This document shows, in pieces, positions 14,945-26,208 of a stretch of DNA of 64,000 nucleotides; position 1 is the stretch's first letter; each line of letters opens with the position of its first letter. The DNA comes from Bryopsis sp. KO-2023 (lineage: Eukaryota; Chlorophyta; Ulvophyceae; Bryopsidales; Bryopsidaceae). The stretch is from positions 6,107,501-6,171,500 of the forward strand of contig BSYQ01000005.1 in NCBI GenBank assembly GCA_030272585.1, read 5' to 3'. The notes under the pieces were generated by a model, which was given only the letters and a program-made list of their open reading frames with translations, did no database searches and was not told the DNA's origin. Both the position numbers and the translations under genes were made by a program.

Positions 14945-15026
14945 GCTGAGATGTCCGAGTGGTTAAGGAGGTGGACTCGAAATCCACTGGGTTCATCCCG
15001 CGCAGGTTCAAATCCTGCTCTCAGCG
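14945..15026 (+). tRNA. tRNA-Ser(CGA), unit 3
   Basis: Copy of 2127-2208. Confidence 0.96.
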
Positions 15027-15082
15027 AGCGTCGAAGTCGTTTTTCGGAGCGGCAAAAGACAAGGATGCAAGGTGGGCGTGCA

Positions 15083-15144
15083 TGAACCCGGGTCTCCTGC
15101 GTGACAGTGACAGGCAAGAATACTCACCGCCGTACTGCAACGAC
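15083..15144 (-). pseudogene. tRNA-Asp relic, unit 3
   Basis: Copy of 2265-2326. Confidence 0.75.
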
Positions 15145-15229
15145 TCGATCACGATGACGAGGCTGACGATGAGGTTGATGACGAGGCGTGCGACGAGGAT
15201 GGACGACGCGACGCCTCATCACGACGTGA

Positions 15230-15311
15230 GTTGGGGTGTCCGAGTGGTTAAGGAGGTGGACTAGAAATCCACTGGGTTTGTCCCGCGCAGGTTCGAATCC
15301 TGCCCTCAACG
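15230..15311 (+). tRNA. tRNA-Ser(AGA), unit 3
   Basis: Copy of 2412-2493. Confidence 0.96.
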
Positions 15312-15367
15312 AGGCATGTGTGTGCGTGTGTGTTCGCGAACCGAGGGGGCGACGCGGAAAGGCACGT

Positions 15368-15450
15368 TGTGGTGAGTGGGATTCGAACCCACGCTCGTCT
15401 CCGAACTAGAACCTGAATCTAGCGCCTTAGACCAACTCGGCCATCACCAC
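15368..15450 (-). tRNA. tRNA-Leu(CAG), unit 3
   Basis: Copy of 2550-2632. Confidence 0.96.
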
Positions 15451-15548
15451 ACCATCGTCGCTCGGGAGCCACCCCCACGAGGGCCCCGCCCCGGACGGGA
15501 GTCGCAGGCGACGCCCCCCGAGATCGGCGGCACGGAAATCTTTCCGTG

Positions 15549-15634
15549 GCCTCGGTGGCGCAGTCGGTTAGCGCGTCGGTCTCATAACCTCGTGAGCCAT
15601 CCGGAGGTCACCAGTTCGATCCTGGTCCGGGGCA
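15549..15634 (+). tRNA. tRNA-Met(CAU), unit 3
   Basis: Copy of 2731-2816. Confidence 0.96.
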
Positions 15635-15682
15635 ACCAACGCTTTTGACGGGACGCCCCACGCCACGTCACAAATTCTGACG

Positions 15683-15763
15683 TGTGGCGAGTGGGATTTG
15701 AACCCACGCCCTTTCGGACTGGAACCTTACTCCAGCGCCTTGGACCAACTCGGCCATCGCCAC
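15683..15763 (-). tRNA. tRNA-Leu(AAG), unit 4
   Basis: Copy of 81-161. Confidence 0.96.
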
Positions 15764-15838
15764 ATACGAGAGGAGGGGTCCGCCGCGCGTCTTCAAGCTG
15801 GGGTCTCGGACGTCGGTCCGCTAAAAAAAGAGCACGAG

Positions 15839-15909
15839 TGCGTTGACCGGGAATCGAACCCGGGTCTCTACCTTGGGAGGGTAGTATGCTACCACTATAT
15901 CACCAACGC
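15839..15909 (-). tRNA. tRNA-Gly(CCC), unit 4
   Basis: Copy of 237-307. Confidence 0.96.
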
Positions 15910-17026
15910 GGCTCGAGGGATGGCGCGTGCGGAGAGCGTGGTAGGTTCGGGAAGCTGTCGGGAAGCTGTCGGGGACAAGTGCCGTCGCGCGCGGGAACGA
16001 GGTTGCGCCAAAACTTCGGGAGGGTGTTCGTTCGTGGTTAGGACTCGTTTCGAGTTTTTTCATCGTTGCGATTTTTCCGGGTGCTCGGATTCGGATATAC
16101 GAGAGATATCGGCAATGGCCCATTTCGTTCGCTCGAATTATCGCGTAAAAGGAGTTCTTCGTTTTCCATGGGTTTTTGGTGTCTCTTCGAGTTGTGGTGT
16201 ATTATTATTATTTTTATTTTTTTCTTTCCTCGCAAGAGATCGATTCGTTTCTTTCTATTTTCGTCGTTCTTTTCTTATTTTTGTGCCGTTCGTTCCCTCC
16301 TTTCCTTCCAATAATCTTTCTTTTCTTTTCTTCCCTTTTCCGTGCTTTTCTGCTTTTTCCTTTTTCGATTCTTTCTCTTTCGGTCCTTTCGAGAAGATTC
16401 CATTTCCTTTGCATTCTTCTTTCGCCGTTTCGAAAGGTTTTTTTCTCCCCCTTCGAAATCAAACCGGTTTCTGTCTATCGTGTTTTCTCTCAAAGTTCAT
16501 TTTCCTTCTTTCCCTCCCCCTTTTCTTTTCCTTTCTAGCTTTTTCGCTCTTTTCTTCGACCTCTCTCCCGATTTTCTCCCGAGAGGGATCCCGTGGATGA
16601 TCCCGGATTACCCGATCGGATGATCCAACAAGGGCGCGGTTGAACCCAGAAACGCCACCAACACGCCACCACCTGTGCGTTCCGTCGCCACACACGTCAA
16701 AACAGAAACGAACATGCTCCCAAGGCTTTTTCGCTCTACTGCCGCTCACCCACGAGCTGACCCACACACACTCCACCGCCCGCGCGCGCGCTCACAGGCG
16801 CACACTCACCCACACACCCACACACGAAAGATCGTGCCACACCTGAAAACGCTCCCACGGGGTCCTTTTCGATTGGATGAAGCCAAAAACACCATTTCAC
16901 CGCTCTGCCCACCTCACCTCAAAAGAACAAACAAAAAACAATCGGTCCCCCAAACCGTCGGAGGGACACGTCCCTCGCGCACCTGAAAAACGGATACTTC
17001 ACCTCCCGGCGTCCGCTTCAAAACGT

Positions 17027-17142
17027 GTTGCCATCAAACCACCGTGAATACATGCGATCCCTTCCGAACTCGCCAATCAAGCACGGTTGGGGCCGATCAG
17101 TACCGAGATCAGGGATGTCTCAGGAAATCCGGCGGCGGCAAC
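17027..17142 (+). rRNA. 5S rRNA, unit 4
   Basis: Copy of 1425-1540. Confidence 0.85.
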
Positions 17143-17210
17143 TCGGTGCACTGTTCTTTTTCCGTGCTTGTTTTTTTTGGGGGCTGCGACCGGGAAGAAA
17201 AGGCCTTGAG

Positions 17211-17281
17211 TGCGTTGACCGGGAATCGAACCCGGGTCTCTACCGTGGCAGGGTAGTATGCTACCACTGTACCATCAACGC
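17211..17281 (-). tRNA. tRNA-Gly(GCC), unit 4
   Basis: Copy of 1609-1679. Confidence 0.96.
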
Positions 17282-17548
17282 CTCGACGAAAATACCCGAG
17301 CTTGCTCGATCGGGTAACATGCGTGCGGGGGAATCGGGCCGGAACCGGGCAGAGGACTTTGGTCAAAATTCGGGTCCGGGGTTACGGTCGTGTTACCCGT
17401 CGCCGTAATGCGGCCGTAATTGTGTTCCGTAACCGAAAGTTGTTTACTCTCCCGTCATTTACGGTAATTTATGGTCGGACAAGTTCTTACTACGGTTACG
17501 GTGACCGTGACCGTAAGGTCCTGTCTATGGTCGGAACGGAAGGGCGGA

Positions 17549-17622
17549 CGCCCGAGGAGGGACTCGAACCCTCGGCCACGAGATTAAAAGTCTCGCGCTC
17601 TGCCAAACTGAGCTACCCGGGC
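17549..17622 (-). tRNA. tRNA-Lys(UUU), unit 4
   Basis: Copy of 1947-2020. Confidence 0.96.
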
Positions 17623-17728
17623 ATATCTCAAGCAGGATCGCGCCGATCTCGTGGATCCCGATTCCGGGAATCTCGATCGCGGGGGGGCGACCGAGCCTCC
17701 ACGCAGCGCGCGATCGACTTGTCGTCGA

Positions 17729-17810
17729 GCTGAGATGTCCGAGTGGTTAAGGAGGTGGACTCGAAATCCACTGGGTTCATCCCGCGCAGGTTCAAATCCT
17801 GCTCTCAGCG
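17729..17810 (+). tRNA. tRNA-Ser(CGA), unit 4
   Basis: Copy of 2127-2208; a flank change lies 9 nt upstream. Confidence 0.96.
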
Positions 17811-17866
17811 AGCGTCGAAGTCGTTTTTCGGAGCGGCAAAAGACAAGGATGCAAGGTGGGCGTGCA

Positions 17867-17928
17867 TGAACCCGGGTCTCCTGCGTGACAGTGACAGGCA
17901 AGAATACTCACCGCCGTACTGCAACGAC
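17867..17928 (-). pseudogene. tRNA-Asp relic, unit 4
   Basis: Copy of 2265-2326. Confidence 0.75.
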
Positions 17929-18013
17929 TCGATCACGATGACGAGGCTGACGATGAGGTTGATGACGAGGCGTGCGACGAGGATGGACGACGCGACGCCT
18001 CATCACGACGTGA

Positions 18014-18095
18014 GTTGGGGTGTCCGAGTGGTTAAGGAGGTGGACTAGAAATCCACTGGGTTTGTCCCGCGCAGGTTCGAATCCTGCCCTCAACG
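18014..18095 (+). tRNA. tRNA-Ser(AGA), unit 4
   Basis: Copy of 2412-2493. Confidence 0.96.
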
Positions 18096-18151
18096 AGGCA
18101 TGTGTGTGCGTGTGTGTTCGCGAACCGAGGGGGTGACGCGGAAAGGCACGT

Positions 18152-18234
18152 TGTGGTGAGTGGGATTCGAACCCACGCTCGTCTCCGAACTAGAACCTGA
18201 ATCTAGCGCCTTAGACCAACTCGGCCATCACCAC
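18152..18234 (-). tRNA. tRNA-Leu(CAG), unit 4
   Basis: Copy of 2550-2632. Confidence 0.96.
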
Positions 18235-18332
18235 ACCATCGTCGCTCGGGAGCCACCCCCACGAGGGCCCCGCCCCGGACGGGAGTCGCAGGCGACGCCC
18301 CCCGAGATCGGCGGCACGGAAATCTTTCCGTG

Positions 18333-18418
18333 GCCTCGGTGGCGCAGTCGGTTAGCGCGTCGGTCTCATAACCTCGTGAGCCATCCGGAGGTCACCAGTT
18401 CGATCCTGGTCCGGGGCA
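18333..18418 (+). tRNA. tRNA-Met(CAU), unit 4
   Basis: Copy of 2731-2816. Confidence 0.96.
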
Positions 18419-18466
18419 ACCAACGCTTTTGACGGGACGCCCCACGCCACGTCACAAATTCTGACG

Positions 18467-18547
18467 TGTGGCGAGTGGGATTTGAACCCACGCCCTTTCG
18501 GACTGGAACCTTACTCCAGCGCCTTGGACCAACTCGGCCATCGCCAC
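18467..18547 (-). tRNA. tRNA-Leu(AAG), unit 5
   Basis: Copy of 81-161. Confidence 0.96.
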
Positions 18548-18622
18548 ATACGAGAGGAGGGGTCCGCCGCGCGTCTTCAAGCTGGGGTCTCGGACGTCGG
18601 TCCGCTAAAAAAAGAGCACGAG

Positions 18623-18693
18623 TGCGTTGACCGGGAATCGAACCCGGGTCTCTACCTTGGGAGGGTAGTATGCTACCACTATATCACCAACGC
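18623..18693 (-). tRNA. tRNA-Gly(CCC), unit 5
   Basis: Copy of 237-307. Confidence 0.96.
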
Positions 18694-19810
18694 GGCTCGA
18701 GGGATGGCGCGTGCGGAGAGCGTGGTAGGTTCGGGAAGCTGTCGGGAAGCTGTCGGGGACAAGTGCCGTCGCGCGCGGGAACGAGGTTGCGCCAAAACTT
18801 CGGGAGGGTGTTCGTTCGTGGTTAGGACTCGTTTCGAGTTTTTTCATCGTTGCGATTTTTCCGGGTGCTCGGATTCGGATATACGAGAGATATCGGCAAT
18901 GGCCCATTTCGTTCGCTCGAATTATCGCGTAAAAGGAGTTCTTCGTTTTCCATGGGTTTTTGGTGTCTCTTCGAGTTGTGGTGTATTATTATTATTTTTA
19001 TTTTTTTCTTTCCTCGCAAGAGATCGATTCGTTTCTTTCTATTTTCGTCGTTCTTTTCTTATTTTTGTGCCGTTCGTTCCCTCCTTTCCTTCCAATAATC
19101 TTTCTTTTCTTTTCTTCCCTTTTCCGTGCTTTTCTGCTTTTTCCTTTTTCGATTCTTTCTCTTTCGGTCCTTTCGAGAAGATTCCATTTCCTTTGCATTC
19201 TTCTTTCGCCGTTTCGAAAGGTTTTTTTCTCCCCCTTCGAAATCAAACCGGTTTCTGTCTATCGTGTTTTCTCTCAAAGTTCATTTTCCTTCTTTCCCTC
19301 CCCCTTTTCTTTTCCTTTCTAGCTTTTTCGCTCTTTTCTTCGACCTCTCTCCCGATTTTCTCCCGAGAGGGATCCCGTGGATGATCCCGGATTACCCGAT
19401 CGGATGATCCAACAAGGGCGCGGTTGAACCCAGAAACGCCACCAACACGCCACCACCTGTGCGTTCCGTCGCCACACACGTCAAAACAGAAACGAACATG
19501 CTCCCAAGGCTTTTTCGCTCTACTGCCGCTCACCCACGAGCTGACCCACACACACTCCACCGCCCGCGCGCGCGCTCACAGGCGCACACTCACCCACACA
19601 CCCACACACGAAAGATCGTGCCACACCTGAAAACGCTCCCACGGGGTCCTTTTCGATTGGATGAAGCCAAAAACACCATTTCACCGCTCTGCCCACCTCA
19701 CCTCAAAAGAACAAACAAAAAACAATCGGTCCCCCAAACCGTCGGAGGGACACGTCCCTCGCGCACCTGAAAAACGGATACTTCACCTCCCGGCGTCCGC
19801 TTCAAAACGT

Positions 19811-19926
19811 GTTGCCATCAAACCACCGTGAATACATGCGATCCCTTCCGAACTCGCCAATCAAGCACGGTTGGGGCCGATCAGTACCGAGATCAGGGAT
19901 GTCTCAGGAAATCCGGCGGCGGCAAC
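19811..19926 (+). rRNA. 5S rRNA, unit 5
   Basis: Copy of 1425-1540. Confidence 0.85.
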
Positions 19927-19994
19927 TCGGTGCACTGTTCTTTTTCCGTGCTTGTTTTTTTTGGGGGCTACGACCGGGAAGAAAAGGCCTTGAG

Positions 19995-20065
19995 TGCGTT
20001 GACCGGGAATCGAACCCGGGTCTCTACCGTGGCAGGGTAGTATGCTACCACTGTACCATCAACGC
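19995..20065 (-). tRNA. tRNA-Gly(GCC), unit 5
   Basis: Copy of 1609-1679. Confidence 0.96.
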
Positions 20066-20332
20066 CTCGACGAAAATACCCGAGCTTGCTCGATCGGGTA
20101 ACATGCGTGCGGGGGAATCGGGCCGGAACCGGGCAGAGGACTTTGGTCAAAATTCGGGTCCGGGGTTACGGTCGTGTTACCCGTCGCCGTAATGCGGCCG
20201 TAATTGTGTTCCGTAACCGAAAGTTGTTTACTCTCCCGTCATTTACGGTAATTTATGGTCGGACAAGTTCTTACTACGGTTACGGTGACCGTGACCGTAA
20301 GGTCCTGTCTATGGTCGGAACGGAAGGGCGGA

Positions 20333-20406
20333 CGCCCGAGGAGGGACTCGAACCCTCGGCCACGAGATTAAAAGTCTCGCGCTCTGCCAAACTGAGCTAC
20401 CCGGGC
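20333..20406 (-). tRNA. tRNA-Lys(UUU), unit 5
   Basis: Copy of 1947-2020. Confidence 0.96.
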
Positions 20407-20512
20407 ATATCTCAAGCAGGATCGCGCCGATCTCGTGGATCCCGATTCCGGGAATCTCGATCGCGGGGGGGCGACCGAGCCTCCACGCAGCGCGCGATCG
20501 ACTCGTCGTCGA

Positions 20513-20594
20513 GCTGAGATGTCCGAGTGGTTAAGGAGGTGGACTCGAAATCCACTGGGTTCATCCCGCGCAGGTTCAAATCCTGCTCTCAGCG
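20513..20594 (+). tRNA. tRNA-Ser(CGA), unit 5
   Basis: Copy of 2127-2208. Confidence 0.96.
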
Positions 20595-20650
20595 AGCGTC
20601 GAAGTCGTTTTTCGGAGCGGCAAAAGACAAGGATGCAAGGTGGGCGTGCA

Positions 20651-20712
20651 TGAACCCGGGTCTCCTGCGTGACAGTGACAGGCAAGAATACTCACCGCCG
20701 TACTGCAACGAC
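20651..20712 (-). pseudogene. tRNA-Asp relic, unit 5
   Basis: Copy of 2265-2326. Confidence 0.75.
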
Positions 20713-20797
20713 TCGATCACGATGACGAGGCTGACGATGAGGTTGATGACGAGGCGTGCGACGAGGATGGACGACGCGACGCCTCATCACGACGTGA

Positions 20798-20879
20798 GTT
20801 GGGGTGTCCGAGTGGTTAAGGAGGTGGACTAGAAATCCACTGGGTTTGTCCCGCGCAGGTTCGAATCCTGCCCTCAACG
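20798..20879 (+). tRNA. tRNA-Ser(AGA), unit 5
   Basis: Copy of 2412-2493. Confidence 0.96.
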
Positions 20880-20935
20880 AGGCATGTGTGTGCGTGTGTG
20901 TTCGCGAACCGAGGGGGTGACGCGGAAAGGCACGT

Positions 20936-21018
20936 TGTGGTGAGTGGGATTCGAACCCACGCTCGTCTCCGAACTAGAACCTGAATCTAGCGCCTTAGAC
21001 CAACTCGGCCATCACCAC
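20936..21018 (-). tRNA. tRNA-Leu(CAG), unit 5
   Basis: Copy of 2550-2632. Confidence 0.96.
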
Positions 21019-21116
21019 ACCATCGTCGCTCGGGAGCCACCCCCACGAGGGCCCCGCCCCGGACGGGAGTCGCAGGCGACGCCCCCCGAGATCGGCGGCA
21101 CGGAAATCTTTCCGTG

Positions 21117-21202
21117 GCCTCGGTGGCGCAGTCGGTTAGCGCGTCGGTCTCATAACCTCGTGAGCCATCCGGAGGTCACCAGTTCGATCCTGGTCCGGGG
21201 CA
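21117..21202 (+). tRNA. tRNA-Met(CAU), unit 5
   Basis: Copy of 2731-2816. Confidence 0.96.
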
Positions 21203-21250
21203 ACCAACGCTTTTGACGGGACGCCCCACGCCACGTCACAAATTCTGACG

Positions 21251-21331
21251 TGTGGCGAGTGGGATTTGAACCCACGCCCTTTCGGACTGGAACCTTACTC
21301 CAGCGCCTTGGACCAACTCGGCCATCGCCAC
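21251..21331 (-). tRNA. tRNA-Leu(AAG), unit 6
   Basis: Copy of 81-161. Confidence 0.96.
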
Positions 21332-21406
21332 ATACGAGAGGAGGGGTCCGCCGCGCGTCTTCAAGCTGGGGTCTCGGACGTCGGTCCGCTAAAAAAAGAG
21401 CACGAG

Positions 21407-21477
21407 TGCGTTGACCGGGAATCGAACCCGGGTCTCTACCTTGGGAGGGTAGTATGCTACCACTATATCACCAACGC
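21407..21477 (-). tRNA. tRNA-Gly(CCC), unit 6
   Basis: Copy of 237-307. Confidence 0.96.
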
Positions 21478-22594
21478 GGCTCGAGGGATGGCGCGTGCGG
21501 AGAGCGTGGTAGGTTCGGGAAGCTGTCGGGAAGCTGTCGGGGACAAGTGCCGTCGCGCGCGGGAACGAGGTTGCGCCAAAACTTCGGGAGGGTGTTCGTT
21601 CGTGGTTAGGACTCGTTTCGAGTTTTTTCATCGTTGCGATTTTTCCGGGTGCTCGGATTCGGATATACGAGAGATATCGGCAATGGCCCATTTCGTTCGC
21701 TCGAATTATCGCGTAAAAGGAGTTCTTCGTTTTCCATGGGTTTTTGGTGTCTCTTCGAGTTGTGGTGTATTATTATTATTTTTATTTTTTTCTTTCCTCG
21801 CAAGAGATCGATTCGTTTCTTTCTATTTTCGTCGTTCTTTTCTTATTTTTGTGCCGTTCGTTCCCTCCTTTCCTTCCAATAATCTTTCTTTTCTTTTCTT
21901 CCCTTTTCCGTGCTTTTCTGCTTTTTCCTTTTTCGATTCTTTCTCTTTCGGTCCTTTCGAGAAGATTCCATTTCCTTTGCATTCTTCTTTCGCCGTTTCG
22001 AAAGGTTTTTTTCTCCCCCTTCGAAATCAAACCGGTTTCTGTCTATCGTGTTTTCTCTCAAAGTTCATTTTCCTTCTTTCCCTCCCCCTTTTCTTTTCCT
22101 TTCTAGCTTTTTCGCTCTTTTCTTCGACCTCTCTCCCGATTTTCTCCCGAGAGGGATCCCGTGGATGATCCCGGATTACCCGATCGGATGATCCAACAAG
22201 GGCGCGGTTGAACCCAGAAACGCCACCAACACGCCACCACCTGTGCGTTCCGTCGCCACACACGTCAAAACAGAAACGAACATGCTCCCAAGGCTTTTTC
22301 GCTCTACTGCCGCTCACCCACGAGCTGACCCACACACACTCCACCGCCCGCGCGCGCGCTCACAGGCGCACACTCACCCACACACCCACACACGAAAGAT
22401 CGTGCCACACCTGAAAACGCTCCCACGGGGTCCTTTTCGATTGGATGAAGCCAAAAACACCATTTCACCGCTCTGCCCACCTCACCTCAAAAGAACAAAC
22501 AAAAAACAATCGGTCCCCCAAACCGTCGGAGGGACACGTCCCTCGCGCACCTGAAAAACGGATACTTCACCTCCCGGCGTCCGCTTCAAAACGT

Positions 22595-22710
22595 GTTGCC
22601 ATCAAACCACCGTGAATACATGCGATCCCTTCCGAACTCGCCAATCAAGCACGGTTGGGGCCGATCAGTACCGAGATCAGGGATGTCTCAGGAAATCCGG
22701 CGGCGGCAAC
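22595..22710 (+). rRNA. 5S rRNA, unit 6
   Basis: Copy of 1425-1540. Confidence 0.85.
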
Positions 22711-22778
22711 TCGGTGCACTGTTCTTTTTCCGTGCTTGTTTTTTTTGGGGGCTACGACCGGGAAGAAAAGGCCTTGAG

Positions 22779-22849
22779 TGCGTTGACCGGGAATCGAACC
22801 CGGGTCTCTACCGTGGCAGGGTAGTATGCTACCACTGTACCATCAACGC
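22779..22849 (-). tRNA. tRNA-Gly(GCC), unit 6
   Basis: Copy of 1609-1679. Confidence 0.96.
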
Positions 22850-23116
22850 CTCGACGAAAATACCCGAGCTTGCTCGATCGGGTAACATGCGTGCGGGGGA
22901 ATCGGGCCGGAACCGGGCAGAGGACTTTGGTCAAAATTCGGGTCCGGGGTTACGGTCGTGTTACCCGTCGCCGTAATGCGGCCGTAATTGTGTTCCGTAA
23001 CCGAAAGTTGTTTACTCTCCCGTCATTTACGGTAATTTATGGTCGGACAAGTTCTTACTACGGTTACGGTGACCGTGACCGTAAGGTCCTGTCTATGGTC
23101 GGAACGGAAGGGCGGA

Positions 23117-23190
23117 CGCCCGAGGAGGGACTCGAACCCTCGGCCACGAGATTAAAAGTCTCGCGCTCTGCCAAACTGAGCTACCCGGGC
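23117..23190 (-). tRNA. tRNA-Lys(UUU), unit 6
   Basis: Copy of 1947-2020. Confidence 0.96.
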
Positions 23191-23296
23191 ATATCTCAAG
23201 CAGGATCGCGCCGATCTCGTGGATCCCGATTCCGGGAATCTCGATCGCGGGGGGGCGACCGAGCCTCCACGCAGCGCGCGATCGACTCGTCGTCGA

Positions 23297-23378
23297 GCTG
23301 AGATGTCCGAGTGGTTAAGGAGGTGGACTCGAAATCCACTGGGTTCATCCCGCGCAGGTTCAAATCCTGCTCTCAGCG
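23297..23378 (+). tRNA. tRNA-Ser(CGA), unit 6
   Basis: Copy of 2127-2208. Confidence 0.96.
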
Positions 23379-23434
23379 AGCGTCGAAGTCGTTTTTCGGA
23401 GCGGCAAAAGACAAGGATGCAAGGTGGGCGTGCA

Positions 23435-23496
23435 TGAACCCGGGTCTCCTGCGTGACAGTGACAGGCAAGAATACTCACCGCCGTACTGCAACGAC
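23435..23496 (-). pseudogene. tRNA-Asp relic, unit 6
   Basis: Copy of 2265-2326. Confidence 0.75.
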
Positions 23497-23581
23497 TCGA
23501 TCACGATGACGAGGCTGACGATGAGGTTGATGACGAGGCGTGCGACGAGGATGGACGACGCGACGCCTCATCACGACGTGA

Positions 23582-23663
23582 GTTGGGGTGTCCGAGTGGT
23601 TAAGTAGGTGGACTAGAAATCCACTGGGTTTGTCCCGCGCAGGTTCGAATCCTGCCCTCAACG
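23582..23663 (+). tRNA. tRNA-Ser(AGA), unit 6, D-stem variant
   Basis: Copy of 2412-2493 with G-to-T at 23605. The change falls in the 3' strand of the D-stem (GGA to GTA) and breaks one of the three pairs with TCC. Its 3' flank has also lost 10 bp. This copy may be folding-impaired; the other 19 are unchanged. Confidence 0.9.
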
Positions 23664-23709
23664 AGGCATGTGTGTTCGCGAACCGAGGGGGTGACGCGGA
23701 AAGGCACGT

Positions 23710-23792
23710 TGTGGTGAGTGGGATTCGAACCCACGCTCGTCTCCGAACTAGAACCTGAATCTAGCGCCTTAGACCAACTCGGCCATCACCAC
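23710..23792 (-). tRNA. tRNA-Leu(CAG), unit 6
   Basis: Copy of 2550-2632; the gap to Ser(AGA) is 46 bp here instead of 56. Confidence 0.96.
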
Positions 23793-23890
23793 ACCATCGT
23801 CGCTCGGGAGCCACCCCCACGAGGGCCCCGCCCCGGACGGGAGTCGCAGGCGACGCCCCCCGAGATCGGCGGCACGGAAATCTTTCCGTG

Positions 23891-23976
23891 GCCTCGGTGG
23901 CGCAGTCGGTTAGCGCGTCGGTCTCATAACCTCGTGAGCCATCCGGAGGTCACCAGTTCGATCCTGGTCCGGGGCA
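23891..23976 (+). tRNA. tRNA-Met(CAU), unit 6
   Basis: Copy of 2731-2816. Confidence 0.96.
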
Positions 23977-24024
23977 ACCAACGCTTTTGACGGGACGCCC
24001 CACGCCACGTCACAAATTCTGACG

Positions 24025-24105
24025 TGTGGCGAGTGGGATTTGAACCCACGCCCTTTCGGACTGGAACCTTACTCCAGCGCCTTGGACCAACTCGGCCATC
24101 GCCAC
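24025..24105 (-). tRNA. tRNA-Leu(AAG), unit 7
   Basis: Copy of 81-161. Confidence 0.96.
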
Positions 24106-24180
24106 ATACGAGAGGAGGGGTCCGCCGCGCGTCTTCAAGCTGGGGTCTCGGACGTCGGTCCGCTAAAAAAAGAGCACGAG

Positions 24181-24251
24181 TGCGTTGACCGGGAATCGAA
24201 CCCGGGTCTCTACCTTGGGAGGGTAGTATGCTACCACTATATCACCAACGC
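24181..24251 (-). tRNA. tRNA-Gly(CCC), unit 7
   Basis: Copy of 237-307. Confidence 0.96.
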
Positions 24252-25368
24252 GGCTCGAGGGATTGCGCGTGCGGAGAGCGTGGTAGGTTCGGGAAGCTGT
24301 CGGGAAGCTGTCGGGGACAAGTGCCGTCGCGCGCGGGAACGAGGTTGCGCCAAAACTTCGGGAGGGTGTTCGTTCGTGGTTAGGACTCGTTTCGAGTTTT
24401 TTCATCGTTGCGATTTTTCCGGGTGCTCGGATTCGGATATACGAGAGATATCGGCAATGGCCCATTTCGTTCGCTCGAATTATCGCGTAAAAGGAGTTCT
24501 TCGTTTTCCATGGGTTTTTGGTGTCTCTTCGAGTTGTGGTGTATTATTATTATTTTTATTTTTTTCTTTCCTCGCAAGAGATCGATTCGTTTCTTTCTAT
24601 TTTCGTCGTTCTTTTCTTATTTTTGTGCCGTTCGTTCCCTCCTTTCCTTCCAATAATCTTTCTTTTCTTTTCTTCCCTTTTCCGTGCTTTTCTGCTTTTT
24701 CCTTTTTCGATTCTTTCTCTTTCGGTCCTTTCGAGAAGATTCCATTTCCTTTGCATTCTTCTTTCGCCGTTTCGAAAGGTTTTTTTCTCCCCCTTCGAAA
24801 TCAAACCGGTTTCTGTCTATCGTGTTTTCTCTCAAAGTTCATTTTCCTTCTTTCCCTCCCCCTTTTCTTTTCCTTTCTAGCTTTTTCGCTCTTTTCTTCG
24901 ACCTCTCTCCCGATTTTCTCCCGAGAGGGATCCCGTGGATGATCCCGGATTACCCGATCGGATGATCCAACAAGGGCGCGGTTGAACCCAGAAACGCCAC
25001 CAACACGCCACCACCTGTGCGTTCCGTCGCCACACACGTCAAAACAGAAACGAACATGCTCCCAAGGCTTTTTCGCTCTACTGCCGCTCACCCACGAGCT
25101 GACCCACACACACTCCACCGCCCGCGCGCGCGCTCACAGGCGCACACTCACCCACACACCCACACACGAAAGATCGTGCCACACCTGAAAACGCTCCCAC
25201 GGGGTCCTTTTCGATTGGATGAAGCCAAAAACACCATTTCACCGCTCTGCCCACCTCACCTCAAAAGAACAAACAAAAAACAATCGGTCCCCCAAACCGT
25301 CGGAGGGACACGTCCCTCGCGCACCTGAAAAACGGATACTTCACCTCCCGGCGTCCGCTTCAAAACGT

Positions 25369-25484
25369 GTTGCCATCAAACCACCGTGAATACATGCGAT
25401 CCCTTCCGAACTCGCCAATCAAGCACGGTTGGGGCCGATCAGTACCGAGATCAGGGATGTCTCAGGAAATCCGGCGGCGGCAAC
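25369..25484 (+). rRNA. 5S rRNA, unit 7
   Basis: Copy of 1425-1540. Confidence 0.85.
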
Positions 25485-25552
25485 TCGGTGCACTGTTCTT
25501 TTTCCGTGCTTGTTTTTTTTGGGGGCTACGACCGGGAAGAAAAGGCCTTGAG

Positions 25553-25623
25553 TGCGTTGACCGGGAATCGAACCCGGGTCTCTACCGTGGCAGGGTAGTA
25601 TGCTACCACTGTACCATCAACGC
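25553..25623 (-). tRNA. tRNA-Gly(GCC), unit 7
   Basis: Copy of 1609-1679. Confidence 0.96.
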
Positions 25624-25890
25624 CTCGACGAAAATACCCGAGCTTGCTCGATCGGGTAACATGCGTGCGGGGGAATCGGGCCGGAACCGGGCAGAGGACT
25701 TTGGTCAAAATTCGGGTCCGGGGTTACGGTCGTGTTACCCGTCGCCGTAATGCGGCCGTAATTGTGTTCCGTAACCGAAAGTTGTTTACTCTCCCGTCAT
25801 TTACGGTAATTTATGGTCGGACAAGTTCTTACTACGGTTACGGTGACCGTGACCGTAAGGTCCTGTCTATGGTCGGAACGGAAGGGCGGA

Positions 25891-25964
25891 CGCCCGAGGA
25901 GGGACTCGAACCCTCGGCCACGAGATTAAAAGTCTCGCGCTCTGCCAAACTGAGCTACCCGGGC
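25891..25964 (-). tRNA. tRNA-Lys(UUU), unit 7
   Basis: Copy of 1947-2020. Confidence 0.96.
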
Positions 25965-26070
25965 ATATCTCAAGCAGGATCGCGCCGATCTCGTGGATCC
26001 CGATTCCGGGAATCTCGATCGCGGGGGGGCGACCGAGCCTCCACGCAGCGCGCGATCGACTCGTCGTCGA

Positions 26071-26152
26071 GCTGAGATGTCCGAGTGGTTAAGGAGGTGG
26101 ACTCGAAATCCACTGGGTTCATCCCGCGCAGGTTCAAATCCTGCTCTCAGCG
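26071..26152 (+). tRNA. tRNA-Ser(CGA), unit 7
   Basis: Copy of 2127-2208. Confidence 0.96.
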
Positions 26153-26208
26153 AGCGTCGAAGTCGTTTTTCGGAGCGGCAAAAGACAAGGATGCAAGGTG
26201 GGCGTGCA

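Larger units (their letters stand above)
12851..15634. repeat. Array unit 3
   Basis: 2,784 bp. T at 13138 (unit-320 site), a private G at 13524 (unit-706 site), and C at the unit-2532 site shared with unit 2. Confidence 0.95.
15635..18418. repeat. Array unit 4
   Basis: 2,784 bp. G at the unit-320 site, G at 17186 (unit-1584 site, shared only with unit 19), and a private T at 17720 just upstream of Ser(CGA). Confidence 0.95.
18419..21202. repeat. Array unit 5
   Basis: 2,784 bp; no difference from unit 1 noticed. Confidence 0.95.
21203..23976. repeat. Array unit 6 (2,774 bp)
   Basis: Ten bases are missing from the GT-rich stretch between Ser(AGA) and Leu(CAG), near 23670. G at the unit-320 site. 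Ser(AGA) carries a private G-to-T at 23605. Confidence 0.95.
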
